A DNA stretch of 14,444 nucleotides from contig JAHFTZ010000011.1 in NCBI GenBank assembly GCA_023265355.1, positions 1-14,444 on the forward strand. Reading direction: 5' to 3'. This document shows positions 1 to 6,803 of this stretch, piece by piece. Numbering within the stretch: position 1 is the stretch's first letter; each line of letters begins with the position of its first letter. Below the pieces are notes generated by a model. That model was not told the DNA's origin. It did no database searches and worked only from the letters and a program-made list of their open reading frames with translations. This stretch comes from Terriglobus sp. (GTDB lineage: Bacteria > Acidobacteriota > Terriglobia > Terriglobales > Acidobacteriaceae). Made by a program: the position numbers and the translations under genes.

Positions 1-657
1 GGGACCGAAGCGGTCCAGAGAAGAGGCGAAGGCGATCAACCCATAGCGCGAGATGCGTCCGTAGGTAGGCAAAAGACCCGTCACGCCGCAGAACGCGGCG
101 GGCTGGCGAACAGAGCCGCCCGTGTCCGTACCGAGGGACGCGACGCAGAAACCCGCAGCGACGGCGGCTGCGGAGCCGCCGGAGGAGCCGCCGGGAACGC
201 GGTCCAGCGCCCTGGGATTACGAACCGGCCCGTAAGCCGAGTTTTCGTTCGAGCCGCCCATCGCGAACTCATCGCAGTTCAGCTTGCCCAGAAGAACCGC
301 GCCTGCGGCCTCCAGCTTGCGCACCGCCGTGGCGTCGTACGGCGGATGGTAGTCCTTTAGAATCTTCGATCCGGCGGTGGAGGGCGCACCCTGCATCGTC
401 AGGACATCCTTAATTCCGATGGGGACGCCCGCCAGCGCGGGCAGATTCTCTCCCGCCTTCAGCATGCCGTCGATCTTCTCCGCCTGCCGCATCGCAAGGT
501 CTTCGGCGAGCGAGAGAAAGGAGTTGATCTCCTGCCCCGGAACCTGATCTTCCGCTTTGATCTTGTCAAAATGCAGTTGGGCTAATGCGCTGGCGGTCGT
601 TTCGCCGGAACGAAGCGCGGCGAGGGTGGCGTCAATGGTCAGGGTCTTGAGATTCAT
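1..657 (-). CDS. gatA: Glutamyl-tRNA(Gln)/aspartyl-tRNA(Asn) amidotransferase subunit A, N-terminal 219 residues (runs off the window)
   Basis: This subunit of GatCAB hydrolyses glutamine and supplies ammonia to convert Glu-tRNA(Gln) (or Asp-tRNA(Asn)) to the correct aminoacyl-tRNA in the cytoplasm. The sequence shows the amidase-signature family clearly. Residues 78-85 (VPIGIKDV) carry the catalytic Lys83. The glycine/serine motif VPGGSSGGSAA at 154-164 carries Ser158, and DTGGSVRQPAAFCG at 178-191 carries the nucleophile Ser182. The 75- and 24-residue spacings match the Lys-Ser-Ser triad of known GatA. The start ATG is at 655-657, with AGGA nine bases upstream. The gene continues past base 1, so about 219 of the usual 480-500 residues are here and the break is the window edge, not a truncation. 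It lies 99 bases downstream of gatC on the same strand. gatB is not in the window. Identification is very secure. Confidence 0.98.
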   Translation of the reverse strand, partial: MNLKTLTIDATLAALRSGETTASALAQLHFDKIKAEDQVPGQEINSFLSLAEDLAMRQAEKIDGMLKAGENLPALAGVPIGIKDVLTMQGAPSTAGSKILKDYHPPYDATAVRKLEAAGAVLLGKLNCDEFAMGGSNENSAYGPVRNPRALDRVPGGSSGGSAAAVAAGFCVASLGTDTGGSVRQPAAFCGVTGLLPTYGRISRYGLIAFASSLDRFGP

Positions 658-756
658 GGATGTGGTCCTAATCTTGGGTCGCACTCGCGGCTGTCTCTCC
701 ACGATTCAGGTTCAGAGACGGCACGCAAGGCGGTAATAAAGAGGTGAGCGGAAGTT

Positions 757-1083
757 CTAGCGCTCGATGACTTTTGGGACTTTGAAGAAGCGTCCGTCTG
801 TATTCGGAGCTTCCTGCATGACGGTGGCGCGGTCGACGGAAGGACGTTGCTCATCTGCACGCAGCCATGTGGAGTCGGCCTCATGCAGCAGCTCAGTGAT
901 CTGCGCCAGCGGCGGCACGCCGGTGGTATCCAGTTCGCTGAGCTCGGCGATGTATCCGAGGACGGCGTTCAGGTCGCGCTGCATGTGCGGCTCTTCCTCG
1001 GCTGTGAGCTGCAGGTTCGCAAGCGAGGCAACGTGGCGGACCTCTTCAAGGGTGACGCGTTCGGGATTCGTGATGTCAGTCAT
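757..1083 (-). CDS. gatC: Glutamyl-tRNA(Gln)/aspartyl-tRNA(Asn) amidotransferase subunit C
   Basis: GatC is the small subunit that wraps around GatA and GatB and stabilises the tRNA-dependent amidotransferase. At 108 residues it is slightly longer than the usual 95-100. It has the family pattern: an N-terminal EVRHVASLANLQLTAEE segment (residues 14-30), a middle helix QRDLNAVLGYIAELSELDT (35-53), the conserved TGVPPLAQ turn, LRADE (about 74-78) and a C-terminal stretch of GRFFKVPKVIE, typical of the family end. The start ATG overlaps the stop of the upstream DciA-like gene in an ATGA junction (1080-1083), which supports the start and suggests translational coupling. gatA follows 99 bases downstream. 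Family assignment is secure. Confidence 0.97.
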   Translation of the reverse strand: MTDITNPERVTLEEVRHVASLANLQLTAEEEPHMQRDLNAVLGYIAELSELDTTGVPPLAQITELLHEADSTWLRADEQRPSVDRATVMQEAPNTDGRFFKVPKVIER

Positions 1084-1358
1084 GGCTTGTATTCAAAAAG
1101 TATATCGGTCAGCGGCACGCGCGCGATGCGGGCAAGTTCTCCGCGAAGCTGGGGCGTCATGCTGCGGAGTTGCTGGAGCCAGGCCCTATCCGCCACCTCC
1201 ACGGTGACGACCGTGCCTTCCAGGCGCGCAACCACGGAGTGCCCCGCAATCGAGCCCCCTGCGGCCACAGGCCACGCAGCGGCAAGACGCTCCACGGGGG
1301 GAAGCGCGGAGAGTGAAACTCCGAGAGCCGACCGGAGAAGATCGCGCATCGTCTGCAT
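1080..1358 (-). CDS. DUF721 / DciA-like protein (possible replicative helicase loader)
   Basis: DUF721 proteins include DciA, which in many bacteria lacking DnaC or DnaI helps load the DnaB helicase. The helicase role is established only for some members and is inferred here. The fold is a KH-like domain of about 90 residues. The translation shows the family pattern: MRDLLRSALG near the start, an LAAAWPVAAGGSIAGHS block (compare W-x-x-I-V-G-x-x-x-A-x-H-T), then RLEGTVVTVEVADRAWLQQL and a leucine/arginine-rich end. I chose the ATG at 1356-1358 (92 residues), one base after the stop of the upstream glycosyltransferase. A TTG at 1398-1400 would give 106 residues but would overlap that gene by 41 bases, and the extra residues do not look like the family. 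An ATG at 1347-1349 is a third option. The stop overlaps the gatC start by four bases. Confidence 0.82.
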   Translation of the reverse strand: MQTMRDLLRSALGVSLSALPPVERLAAAWPVAAGGSIAGHSVVARLEGTVVTVEVADRAWLQQLRSMTPQLRGELARIARVPLTDILFEYKP

Positions 1359-1359
1359 A

Positions 1360-2526
1360 TTAGGAAACGGTTCGAAGCAGGGGAGAGTGCTCCAGGCCAA
1401 CGCACTCTTTCAGGGGGGCCATGGCCTCTCTCGCCTGCGGTGCATGGGTGAGAACGAAGTCGCGCATCCGTTGCAGAAAGATCGATGTCGCAAAGTTGCC
1501 CGCATGCTTCTGGATAGCGGTGGGAGAGAAGCTAGGTTCAATGGACTCGAAGTGTTCGATAGCCGCAACGAGCGCGTCTTCGGTCTGCGATGGGAAGAAG
1601 ACGCCCGTCGGCTGGTCGCCGGAAGCGTCTACCGTCTCCAGCGATCCTCCTTCACCGTAGGCGATGACAGGACGTCCGCAGGCCTGTGCTTCCAAAGGAA
1701 CCATGCCGAAGTCTTCATCGGCGGCGAAGAGCAGGGCGCGCGCCCGTGCGTACTCATTCCAAAGATCTTCGTCCGACAACTCGCCAAGGAAGGTCACATT
1801 TGGCCCCGCAAGTTTGCGGAGACTTGCCTCCTCCGGACCGGTACCTGCGATCCGGAGAGGCCGGTTCAATCGGTTGCAGGCGGCGATGAGAAGATCCGTC
1901 CGCTTATAAAAGACCAGACGTCCTGCGGCCAGATAGTGATCCTGCGGCTCAAGGATACGGGCTTTCTGGAGATCGATGGGAGGGTGAATCACCCTGCTCT
2001 CGCGACCGTAGTAACGCGAGATCCGGTCCGCTACATAGTTGGAGTTGGCGGCGAAGGCGGTCACGCGGCGCGCGGCGCGCGCATCCCAATCCCGCACATA
2101 TTTTGCCGTCAACATGAAGGCGAGGCGGGTGGGGCCGATCATCTGGTTGCGGTATTGGTCATAAGCGTCCCAGAGATATCGCATCGGAGAGTGGCAGTAG
2201 CAGAGATGGGTCGCGTCTTCGCGCTTCAAAACGCCCTTAATCGGCCCTGAATCCGAAGAGACGATAAGGTCATACTCACGAACGTCCAGACGTTCGACGG
2301 CCGAGGGGTAGAGCGGAAGAAACTGACGATGATGACTCACCGCGCCAGGAATATTTTGCAGATAAGAGGTGGTCAGCTTTCGATCCCTGAGCGACTCAGG
2401 AAGTCCCGCATCGGCGGCGACCAGCGTGATCAGATCCGCATCGGGGAAGAGAGATGCGATGCACTCCGCGACGCGCTCACCCCCGCCACGGCTGACAAAC
2501 CAGTGATGGAGGATGGCTACGCGCAT
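1360..2526 (-). CDS. Glycosyltransferase family 4, GT-B fold (mannosyl/hexosyltransferase type)
   Basis: This enzyme probably transfers a sugar from a nucleotide-sugar donor to a growing lipid-linked oligosaccharide at the inner face of the inner membrane. The 388-residue protein has the two-domain GT-B layout. The N-terminal half has a glycine-rich acceptor-site segment near the start (WFVSRGGGERV, residues 9-19) and CYCHSPMRYLWD (109-120). The C-terminal half starts near HPPID (181-185), then AAGRLVFYKRTDLLI (200-214) with the Arg/Lys that contact the donor phosphates. The family E-x7-E motif lies at Glu271-Glu279 (EDFGMVPLE), followed by ACGRPVIAYGEGGSLETV. The HSPMRYLWD and FYKRTDLLI segments resemble WbaZ-like mannosyltransferases, but the sugar cannot be read from sequence. 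The start ATG at 2524-2526 gives the normal N-terminal strand MRVAILHHWF. The gene is 34 bases downstream of the sugar transferase and abuts the DciA-like gene. Confidence 0.9.
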   Translation of the reverse strand: MRVAILHHWFVSRGGGERVAECIASLFPDADLITLVAADAGLPESLRDRKLTTSYLQNIPGAVSHHRQFLPLYPSAVERLDVREYDLIVSSDSGPIKGVLKREDATHLCYCHSPMRYLWDAYDQYRNQMIGPTRLAFMLTAKYVRDWDARAARRVTAFAANSNYVADRISRYYGRESRVIHPPIDLQKARILEPQDHYLAAGRLVFYKRTDLLIAACNRLNRPLRIAGTGPEEASLRKLAGPNVTFLGELSDEDLWNEYARARALLFAADEDFGMVPLEAQACGRPVIAYGEGGSLETVDASGDQPTGVFFPSQTEDALVAAIEHFESIEPSFSPTAIQKHAGNFATSIFLQRMRDFVLTHAPQAREAMAPLKECVGLEHSPLLRTVS

Positions 2527-2560
2527 GTAACCGATCGTACAGAAGACTTATGCCGCGCGG

Positions 2561-3343
2561 TCAGAAAGCACCATTGCTATTGACCACACAACGCACGGTA
2601 CGAACAAGTATTTTCAGGTCAAGCCAAAGAGACCAGTTCTCGACATACTTACGATCCAGGGCGACACGCTCGTCGTAGCTAAGGGTGGAGCGACCGGAGG
2701 ACTGCCACAGCCCGGTCACGCCAGGTTTCACAGCGATATAGTAGGCGAAATCGCTGTGGTACTTCTCCACTTCGGCTGCGACGATCGGCCTTGGGCCGAC
2801 AAGACTCATACGTCCCGTAAGAACGTTCCAGACCTGCGGCAGTTCATCGAAGGAGGAGCGACGCAGTATGTTGCCGATCCCTGTAATCCGGGGATCCTTT
2901 TTCAGCTTGTGGTTCAAAAGCCACTCTTCGCGATCCTCGGGATGGAGAGCAAGATGGCGTTCCAGGACCTCTGCGGAGTTCTGGCACATGGTGCGGAACT
3001 TCCACATGGAGAAGAAGGCTCCTCCGCGGCGGATTCGGCGATGCGAAAAGAAGATCGGTCCCGGAGAGCTGAGCACCACGAGAAGGGCGACGATCAGACC
3101 GAGGGAAAGCAGGATCGGGGAGAATAGAAGAACCATCCCGATATCGAACGCCCGTTTGAGAACGATGTAATCGAAGGTGTTCGCGGGCGACTCGAAGCCG
3201 ACGCCATAGCTAGTGGTTCTTCCCGCGTGTGTAAGTTCGGGGGAGAGTTGTTCTACATACGACTGAGAGGTAGCAACAGCTCTAGACTCCGGTGATTGGT
3301 CTTGCAGGGGCATGCTCATCCTGGTTTTAAGATCTGCGGCCAC
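2561..3343 (-). CDS. Undecaprenyl-phosphate sugar-1-phosphate transferase (initiating glycosyltransferase, Bac_transf family)
   Basis: This monotopic membrane enzyme puts the first sugar-1-phosphate on undecaprenyl phosphate and so starts repeat-unit assembly. It is the short type (catalytic half of WbaP/WcaJ, like ExoY or PglC) with one hydrophobic segment (about 69-92) after the KRAFDI motif (63-68). Further family blocks are WKFRTM (114-119), KDPRITGIGNILRRSSFDELPQVWNVL (149-175) with the catalytic Asp166-Glu167 pair, SLVGPRP (180-186) and KPGVTGLWQ (206-214). The first 55 residues are polar and probably disordered. The longest start is a GTG at 3341-3343. An ATG at 3311-3313 has AGGA five bases upstream and may be the true start (250 residues). 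The gene opens a unit continuing into the GT4 gene and is preceded by a 225-base gap. Sugar specificity (glucose, galactose or other) is unknown. Confidence 0.93.
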   Translation of the reverse strand: MAADLKTRMSMPLQDQSPESRAVATSQSYVEQLSPELTHAGRTTSYGVGFESPANTFDYIVLKRAFDIGMVLLFSPILLSLGLIVALLVVLSSPGPIFFSHRRIRRGGAFFSMWKFRTMCQNSAEVLERHLALHPEDREEWLLNHKLKKDPRITGIGNILRRSSFDELPQVWNVLTGRMSLVGPRPIVAAEVEKYHSDFAYYIAVKPGVTGLWQSSGRSTLSYDERVALDRKYVENWSLWLDLKILVRTVRCVVNSNGAF

Positions 3344-3568
3344 GATTTACCTGGGAAAGGCAGAAGCCGAAGTCGCTTTTCTCCGCCAAGGGTGCCACAA
3401 AAACAAGTGAAAGCATTCTCGAATACAAGCTCTGTCGATGGGCGCGAGCGCATAAAAACCGGCTCACCACTCCTCACAGATAATCTGGTCAATGCCAGTA
3501 TAGATGCACTTTGTCACAATAAGTTGTGCGGGCCTGCTCGCTCTATCCCCGCAAGTACCGAGGATAGT
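3344..3568. promoter_or_regulatory. Intergenic gap upstream of the sugar-phosphate transferase; probable promoter region
   Basis: No convincing gene lies in these 225 bases. On the minus strand there is a good -10-like hexamer, TATACT (plus positions 3497-3502), but no matching -35 hexamer at the usual distance, so the promoter is tentative. A small inverted repeat CACAA-TAAG-TTGTG lies at 3515-3528, just upstream of that hexamer, and could be an operator or merely chance. The gap and the hairpin after gmhB suggest that transcription is re-initiated here for the sugar transferase-GT4-dciA-gatC-gatA run. Confidence 0.35.
3543..3567 (-). terminator. Hairpin directly after the gmhB stop codon, without a U-run
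   Basis: Read on the minus strand, CTATCCTCG and CGGGGATAG form a nine-base-pair stem with one U-G wobble and a seven-base loop. It begins two bases after the TGA of the phosphatase gene. There is no T-tract after it, so it is not a classical intrinsic terminator. It may be a Rho-assisted end or a 3'-end stabilising structure. It pairs less well on the plus strand (C opposite A), which favours a role in the minus-strand transcript. Confidence 0.4.
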
Positions 3569-4153
3569 TCAGGTTATCGGTGACGAAGGTGCAGGATTTG
3601 CGTGGAAGCCAAGCTGGAATGCCGCCATTTCAAGTGTTTCCGCCAAGAAAAATTGAGGAAGGCTCTCCTGTTCACAGCATGAAGCTTCCGTTCCCCGTAG
3701 GAGAACCAATTTGGGAACGCCGGCTGCCGCCCCCGCAGCCAGGTCGGAACACCTGTCCCCGATCAGTGCGGACCGGGAGAGGTCCAGATCGTGATCGCGC
3801 GCTGCTTGCAGCAACATGCCGGGGCCAGGCTTCCTGCAGTCCGTATCGCGTTTGTACTCGTTCAAACCATGCACGGGATGAAATGGTGAGAAGTAGATCG
3901 CATCCACGTCTGCGTCTTCGGCGGCCAGCAGGCCGCGCATATATCGCATGAGCGTGTGGAACTGTTCCTCGGTGTAGAGACCTCTGCCGATGCCGGACTG
4001 GTTCGTGATCACGATGATGGCGTAGCCGCGGCTGCGGGCCTGGCGGATCAACTCGAAGATCCCAGGGACAAAGCGAACCTCCTCCGGACGATGGAGAAAG
4101 CCGACCTCTTCGTTGATGACGCCGTCGCGGTCGAGAAAGAGCGCGGGCCTCAT
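3569..4153 (-). CDS. gmhB: D-glycero-D-manno-heptose 1,7-bisphosphate 7-phosphatase-like HAD hydrolase
   Basis: GmhB removes the 7-phosphate from heptose-1,7-bisphosphate on the way to ADP-heptose (or GDP-heptose) for LPS or glycan synthesis in the cytoplasm. The 194-residue protein has all HAD motifs: LFLDRDGV with Asp8 and Asp10, ITNQSG (49-54), Arg107-Lys108 in RKPGPGM, and GDRCSD (132-137). The GmhB-type loop is present (IYFSPFHP at 86-93, then TDCRKP at 104-109), but three of the four zinc ligands known from E. coli GmhB are replaced (Ser89, Phe91, Thr104; only Cys106 remains). The start is fixed by the ATGA overlap with the upstream heptosyltransferase-like gene (ATG at 4151-4153). A longer in-frame opening to 4267 is only overlap with that gene. 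The neighbour supports a heptose role. A related sugar-phosphate substrate cannot be excluded. Confidence 0.9.
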   Translation of the reverse strand: MRPALFLDRDGVINEEVGFLHRPEEVRFVPGIFELIRQARSRGYAIIVITNQSGIGRGLYTEEQFHTLMRYMRGLLAAEDADVDAIYFSPFHPVHGLNEYKRDTDCRKPGPGMLLQAARDHDLDLSRSALIGDRCSDLAAGAAAGVPKLVLLRGTEASCCEQESLPQFFLAETLEMAAFQLGFHANPAPSSPIT

Positions 4154-5199
4154 ACGAAAGCCCCGGCAGGCGGCTGTGGAACGACCACGAACGGCGAAGC
4201 GGCTTCGCCCTCCAGCAGCACCTGGAGCTGCTGAAAAGCCATGGCGGGCGTCACCTGCTGAATGCAAAGGTTATTGGTGCAGGCAGCAAAGTTTCCCGCG
4301 ACGTAGCAGGGACGACAGGCGAAGCCCTCTCCTCCCCAGATGGCTGCGGTGCCCGGTCTGCGCGGAAGCCGCTCCCAGGGTGAGATGGGCCCGAAGATTC
4401 CCAGCAGACGCGTCTTTGTAATTCCCGCAAGATGCAGGGGACCTGTGTCATGCGTGACCACCGCAGCGGAGGCGTCAAAGAGGGCGAGCAGCTGAGGAAG
4501 CGAAAGCTGCGCGATCAGATCGACGACCGGAAGATCTTTGAAGTACGGTCGAATCCATACGTCGTCAGGGCCGCCCGCAAGAACGACCTCATAACCAACC
4601 CCCAGGGCCATTTCCGCGAGGGAGACGTAGCTCTCCGCAGGCCAGCGGCGCAGGGCGTCGTCGCGGAGAAGATTTTTGGCGCCCGCTGGTGCCAGCACAA
4701 TGCGCGTCCTCTGCGGCGGCGGAAGCGGCGACGGTGGCAGGTTGGACGGAGAGATGGGCGCCAGAGATTCAGGCAGCGGTCCTGCGTCTTCGCCCACAAG
4801 AAGCCGAGCATACTCGTCCGTGTGATGGCGGTTAGGAAGAAGGTCCAGAGCGCGGTCGCCTTGTTTGAGCAAAATCTTTCGCCGCGCACGCAGAGGAAGT
4901 GTGAGCGCACGATAGCGACGGTCGTAGTAGATGGTCGCTATCGTGTCATATCGGGACAGGCCGAGCGTACGCCAGAGACCAAACATCGCTTGCAGCCTTT
5001 GGATCGCGCTGGATTGCAGAAGCGCCCGCTCATCCACCGGAATGGGATGAACCCACGGATAAAGCTCCAGAATGGGAAGAACACCTCGACCGCAGATCCA
5101 ATGAATCTCGTGCCCGCTTTCGTGCAAGGCAAAGGCCGCAGGCAGGGTCATGATGACGTCGCCAATGGCACCGAGTTTAACGATCAAACTGCGAGGCAT
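4150..5199 (-). CDS. Glycosyltransferase family 9 (ADP-heptose:LPS heptosyltransferase-like)
   Basis: Family 9 enzymes such as WaaC and WaaF transfer heptose from ADP-heptose to the LPS inner core on the cytoplasmic face. The 349-residue protein starts with the typical MPRSLIVKLGAIGDVIMTLPA, with Asp14 at the place of the catalytic aspartate. After a proline-rich linker (about 151-163) comes the nucleotide-sugar half: VLAPAGAKN (168-176), AGGPDD (208-213), and the hallmark THDTGPLHLAG (249-259) followed by FGPISPWERLP. A four-cysteine cluster (Cys295, Cys298, Cys307, Cys312) resembles the CxPC...C...C pattern common in this family. The start ATG is at 5197-5199 with only a weak ribosome binding site. 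The stop overlaps the gmhB start by four bases, so the two are translationally coupled. Whether the substrate is core heptose or a polysaccharide sugar is not decided by the sequence. Confidence 0.9.
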   Translation of the reverse strand: MPRSLIVKLGAIGDVIMTLPAAFALHESGHEIHWICGRGVLPILELYPWVHPIPVDERALLQSSAIQRLQAMFGLWRTLGLSRYDTIATIYYDRRYRALTLPLRARRKILLKQGDRALDLLPNRHHTDEYARLLVGEDAGPLPESLAPISPSNLPPSPLPPPQRTRIVLAPAGAKNLLRDDALRRWPAESYVSLAEMALGVGYEVVLAGGPDDVWIRPYFKDLPVVDLIAQLSLPQLLALFDASAAVVTHDTGPLHLAGITKTRLLGIFGPISPWERLPRRPGTAAIWGGEGFACRPCYVAGNFAACTNNLCIQQVTPAMAFQQLQVLLEGEAASPFVVVPQPPAGAFV

Positions 5200-5270
5200 A
5201 TCAGTCCAGTGTAAGCGAGGGCATCTCGCGACGGCTTTGGCGCAATCTGATGGAAAGAGGTGAAGAGACG

Positions 5271-5435
5271 ATGAGTGATCCCAGAACGAACGAAGACAAG
5301 TATGGCGGAAAAGGTGAGCACGGCAAGCCCACGGATGTGACTTCGCCCGTACCCGAGAAAAAAGAGGGAGAGATTAACCCCTCCGCTCCGAACGATGTCA
5401 CCGTGACTCCCGGTTCCATGGACAAGCAGAAGTAG
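5271..5435 (+). CDS. Possible small hydrophilic protein of 54 residues, unknown function
   Basis: I do not recognise this protein. It is a plus-strand ORF inside the 282-base gap between two minus-strand genes. The predicted product begins MSDPRTNEDKYGGKGEHGK and ends with PGSMDKQK. It is rich in Lys, Glu, Asp, Gly, Pro and Thr, has no hydrophobic segment and looks intrinsically disordered. The purine-rich stretch upstream (AAAGAGG at 5254-5260, GAAGAG at 5262-5267) is a fair ribosome binding site for the ATG at 5271. An ATG at 5250 would add seven residues. The amino-acid make-up is unlike the arginine/serine-rich shadow frames elsewhere in the window. The overlapping minus-strand frame shows no family features. 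No homologue is known to me, so this is a candidate only. Confidence 0.5.
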   Translation: MSDPRTNEDKYGGKGEHGKPTDVTSPVPEKKEGEINPSAPNDVTVTPGSMDKQK

Positions 5436-5481
5436 CGCGCTGGTTTCACTCCGTGTAATGCGCAGCGGAACTCGAGATCCG

Positions 5482-6801
5482 TCAGCTAAGACCACCCACG
5501 GGAGAGATGCGAACAGGCGTGGGATTGAGCAGAGTCGAAGAGTTCGTCTTCGCCGCTGCACTTGAGACAAGGTGTCCTGGAAATCCGAAGATGAAGACCA
5601 TGTAAGCGAACCAGTAAAAGGTCATGACCGGGATAAAACTGATGGCGCAGTCGCCAAAAGAGAGCAGAGAGTAGAGAACCAAGCCCTTCATCGCCGCGCG
5701 GCGGTAGGGATCGGAGAGCGCCCGAAGGTCGGAGAGCAGCACCATCCACGGCCCGAAGAAGATCGCGATGATCGCGAACAGGCCGACGTAGCCGTATTGA
5801 TAGACGGCGGAGGCGTAAAGAATCTCAAAGAAAGCATCGACAGGCACCGAAGGCAGGAAAGTGGCGTAGGAGAAGGTCGAAAGGGAACCTGCGCGGCCAC
5901 CTAGTTCGCTGTCGAAGATGAATGAAGAGTCGCGGTTCATCCAGACGACGATCACAGACAGAACCACTCCGCAGGCAGTGAGCAGGAGCAGGCGGCTAAA
6001 GAGAGCTTTGCTGTGAATCCGCGGGAAGGAGCGTGCCTGTTCTACAAAGACTGCGCCCATGGAAAGAATCTGTTCAAAGAAAAGCCCCGCCCAGACGGAG
6101 CGCGAAAGCGTAAGAAAGATGGCGGCACGTACCGTCAGGCGCTTCCATCGCTGAGAGACCAGCCGGTCAAAAAGAGGAAGCAGGATGAAGGTGCAGACGC
6201 CATAGATATTTCCGTTGTTGTAGGTGGAGATCAGCTTGAAGGTATTTCCCCGGGCGATGTTCTTTGTGGCTTCCAGATTGGCATCGCCGGAGTTGGTCGT
6301 GAGGAAGGGAATCTCGACATACTTCCCGGTAAAAGGACGCAGCATGAACGTGACGATCCCGTAGATCGCAGCTCCCAGAATGCAGAAGACGAGAATCTTC
6401 CTGAAGCGTTCGCCATCGATCCGCTGCAGAAAAGGCGGATAAAAGATGAAGAAGAGAAAGGGAAGAACGACGAAGTTTGTAAACGTACTGACAAAGAAGG
6501 GGGGACTGGCGATTCCATTCGCCAGGACGGAGTAGAAGAAAGGGATGAGGAAGGAAGCGACTGTGGCCAGCGTGAGAAGCAGCCGCCGGGGATAGAGCAT
6601 CCTGTAACTGAACAACCGTGTGGGAAGGCTGAAGATAAAGCTGAAGATCAGCACAAGATATCCCCAGGTGATGGGGAGTCCGGCGGCCTTGATGCCGCCC
6701 TTAGGGAGAAGCACGACAAAGATACAAAGGAGCACTGCGAAGGCTTGGATCGTCCGGTGGTGCGCTGTAGGCCGTTCGAGAGTGAGGTTCGTGGATGCCA
6801 T
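5482..6801 (-). CDS. O-antigen ligase / Wzy polymerase-like multi-pass membrane protein
   Basis: The 439-residue protein is strongly hydrophobic, with roughly ten membrane segments (for example about 19-33, 41-59, 73-92, 99-121, 135-153, 196-212, 261-277, 342-363 and 386-407). A polar loop at about 157-195 precedes a membrane segment, and FLTLSRSVWAGLFF (229-242) resembles the S-R-x-x-W/A-x-x segment of the Wzy_C/WaaL family. Such proteins either polymerise lipid-linked repeats or transfer the finished glycan to an acceptor in the periplasm, and the sequence does not separate the two. The start ATG (6799-6801) lies two bases after the stop of the Wzz-like gene, with GGAG six bases upstream inside that gene's end, so coupling is likely. 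Location next to the chain-length and export genes supports a polymerase or ligase role. Confidence in the broad family is good, in the exact reaction low. Confidence 0.78.
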   Translation of the reverse strand: MASTNLTLERPTAHHRTIQAFAVLLCIFVVLLPKGGIKAAGLPITWGYLVLIFSFIFSLPTRLFSYRMLYPRRLLLTLATVASFLIPFFYSVLANGIASPPFFVSTFTNFVVLPFLFFIFYPPFLQRIDGERFRKILVFCILGAAIYGIVTFMLRPFTGKYVEIPFLTTNSGDANLEATKNIARGNTFKLISTYNNGNIYGVCTFILLPLFDRLVSQRWKRLTVRAAIFLTLSRSVWAGLFFEQILSMGAVFVEQARSFPRIHSKALFSRLLLLTACGVVLSVIVVWMNRDSSFIFDSELGGRAGSLSTFSYATFLPSVPVDAFFEILYASAVYQYGYVGLFAIIAIFFGPWMVLLSDLRALSDPYRRAAMKGLVLYSLLSFGDCAISFIPVMTFYWFAYMVFIFGFPGHLVSSAAAKTNSSTLLNPTPVRISPVGGLS

Positions 6802-6803
6802 CG

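Noticed and set aside
693..719. GTCTCT...AGAGAC inverted repeat between gatC and gatA
   Set aside because: Only six base pairs with a 15-base loop; too weak to call a terminator or regulatory hairpin.
847..2250. 467-codon plus-strand open frame opposite the GT4, DciA-like and gatC genes
   Set aside because: It runs antisense to three recognisable genes, has arginine/glycine-rich shadow composition and no family motif or coherent domain.
4154..4267. 38-residue N-terminal extension of GmhB
   Set aside because: The extra residues overlap the GT9 coding end and do not resemble HAD proteins; the ATGA junction fixes the start at 4153.
4432..5214. 260-codon plus-strand frame opposite the GT9 gene
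   Set aside because: Antisense to a protein with clear family 9 motifs; no ribosome binding site or motif of its own.
5184..5570. 128-codon minus-strand frame across the gap between the ligase-like gene and GT9
   Set aside because: It overlaps both flanking genes in other frames, lacks a ribosome binding site and shows no family features. The plus-strand small ORF in the same gap looks more protein-like.
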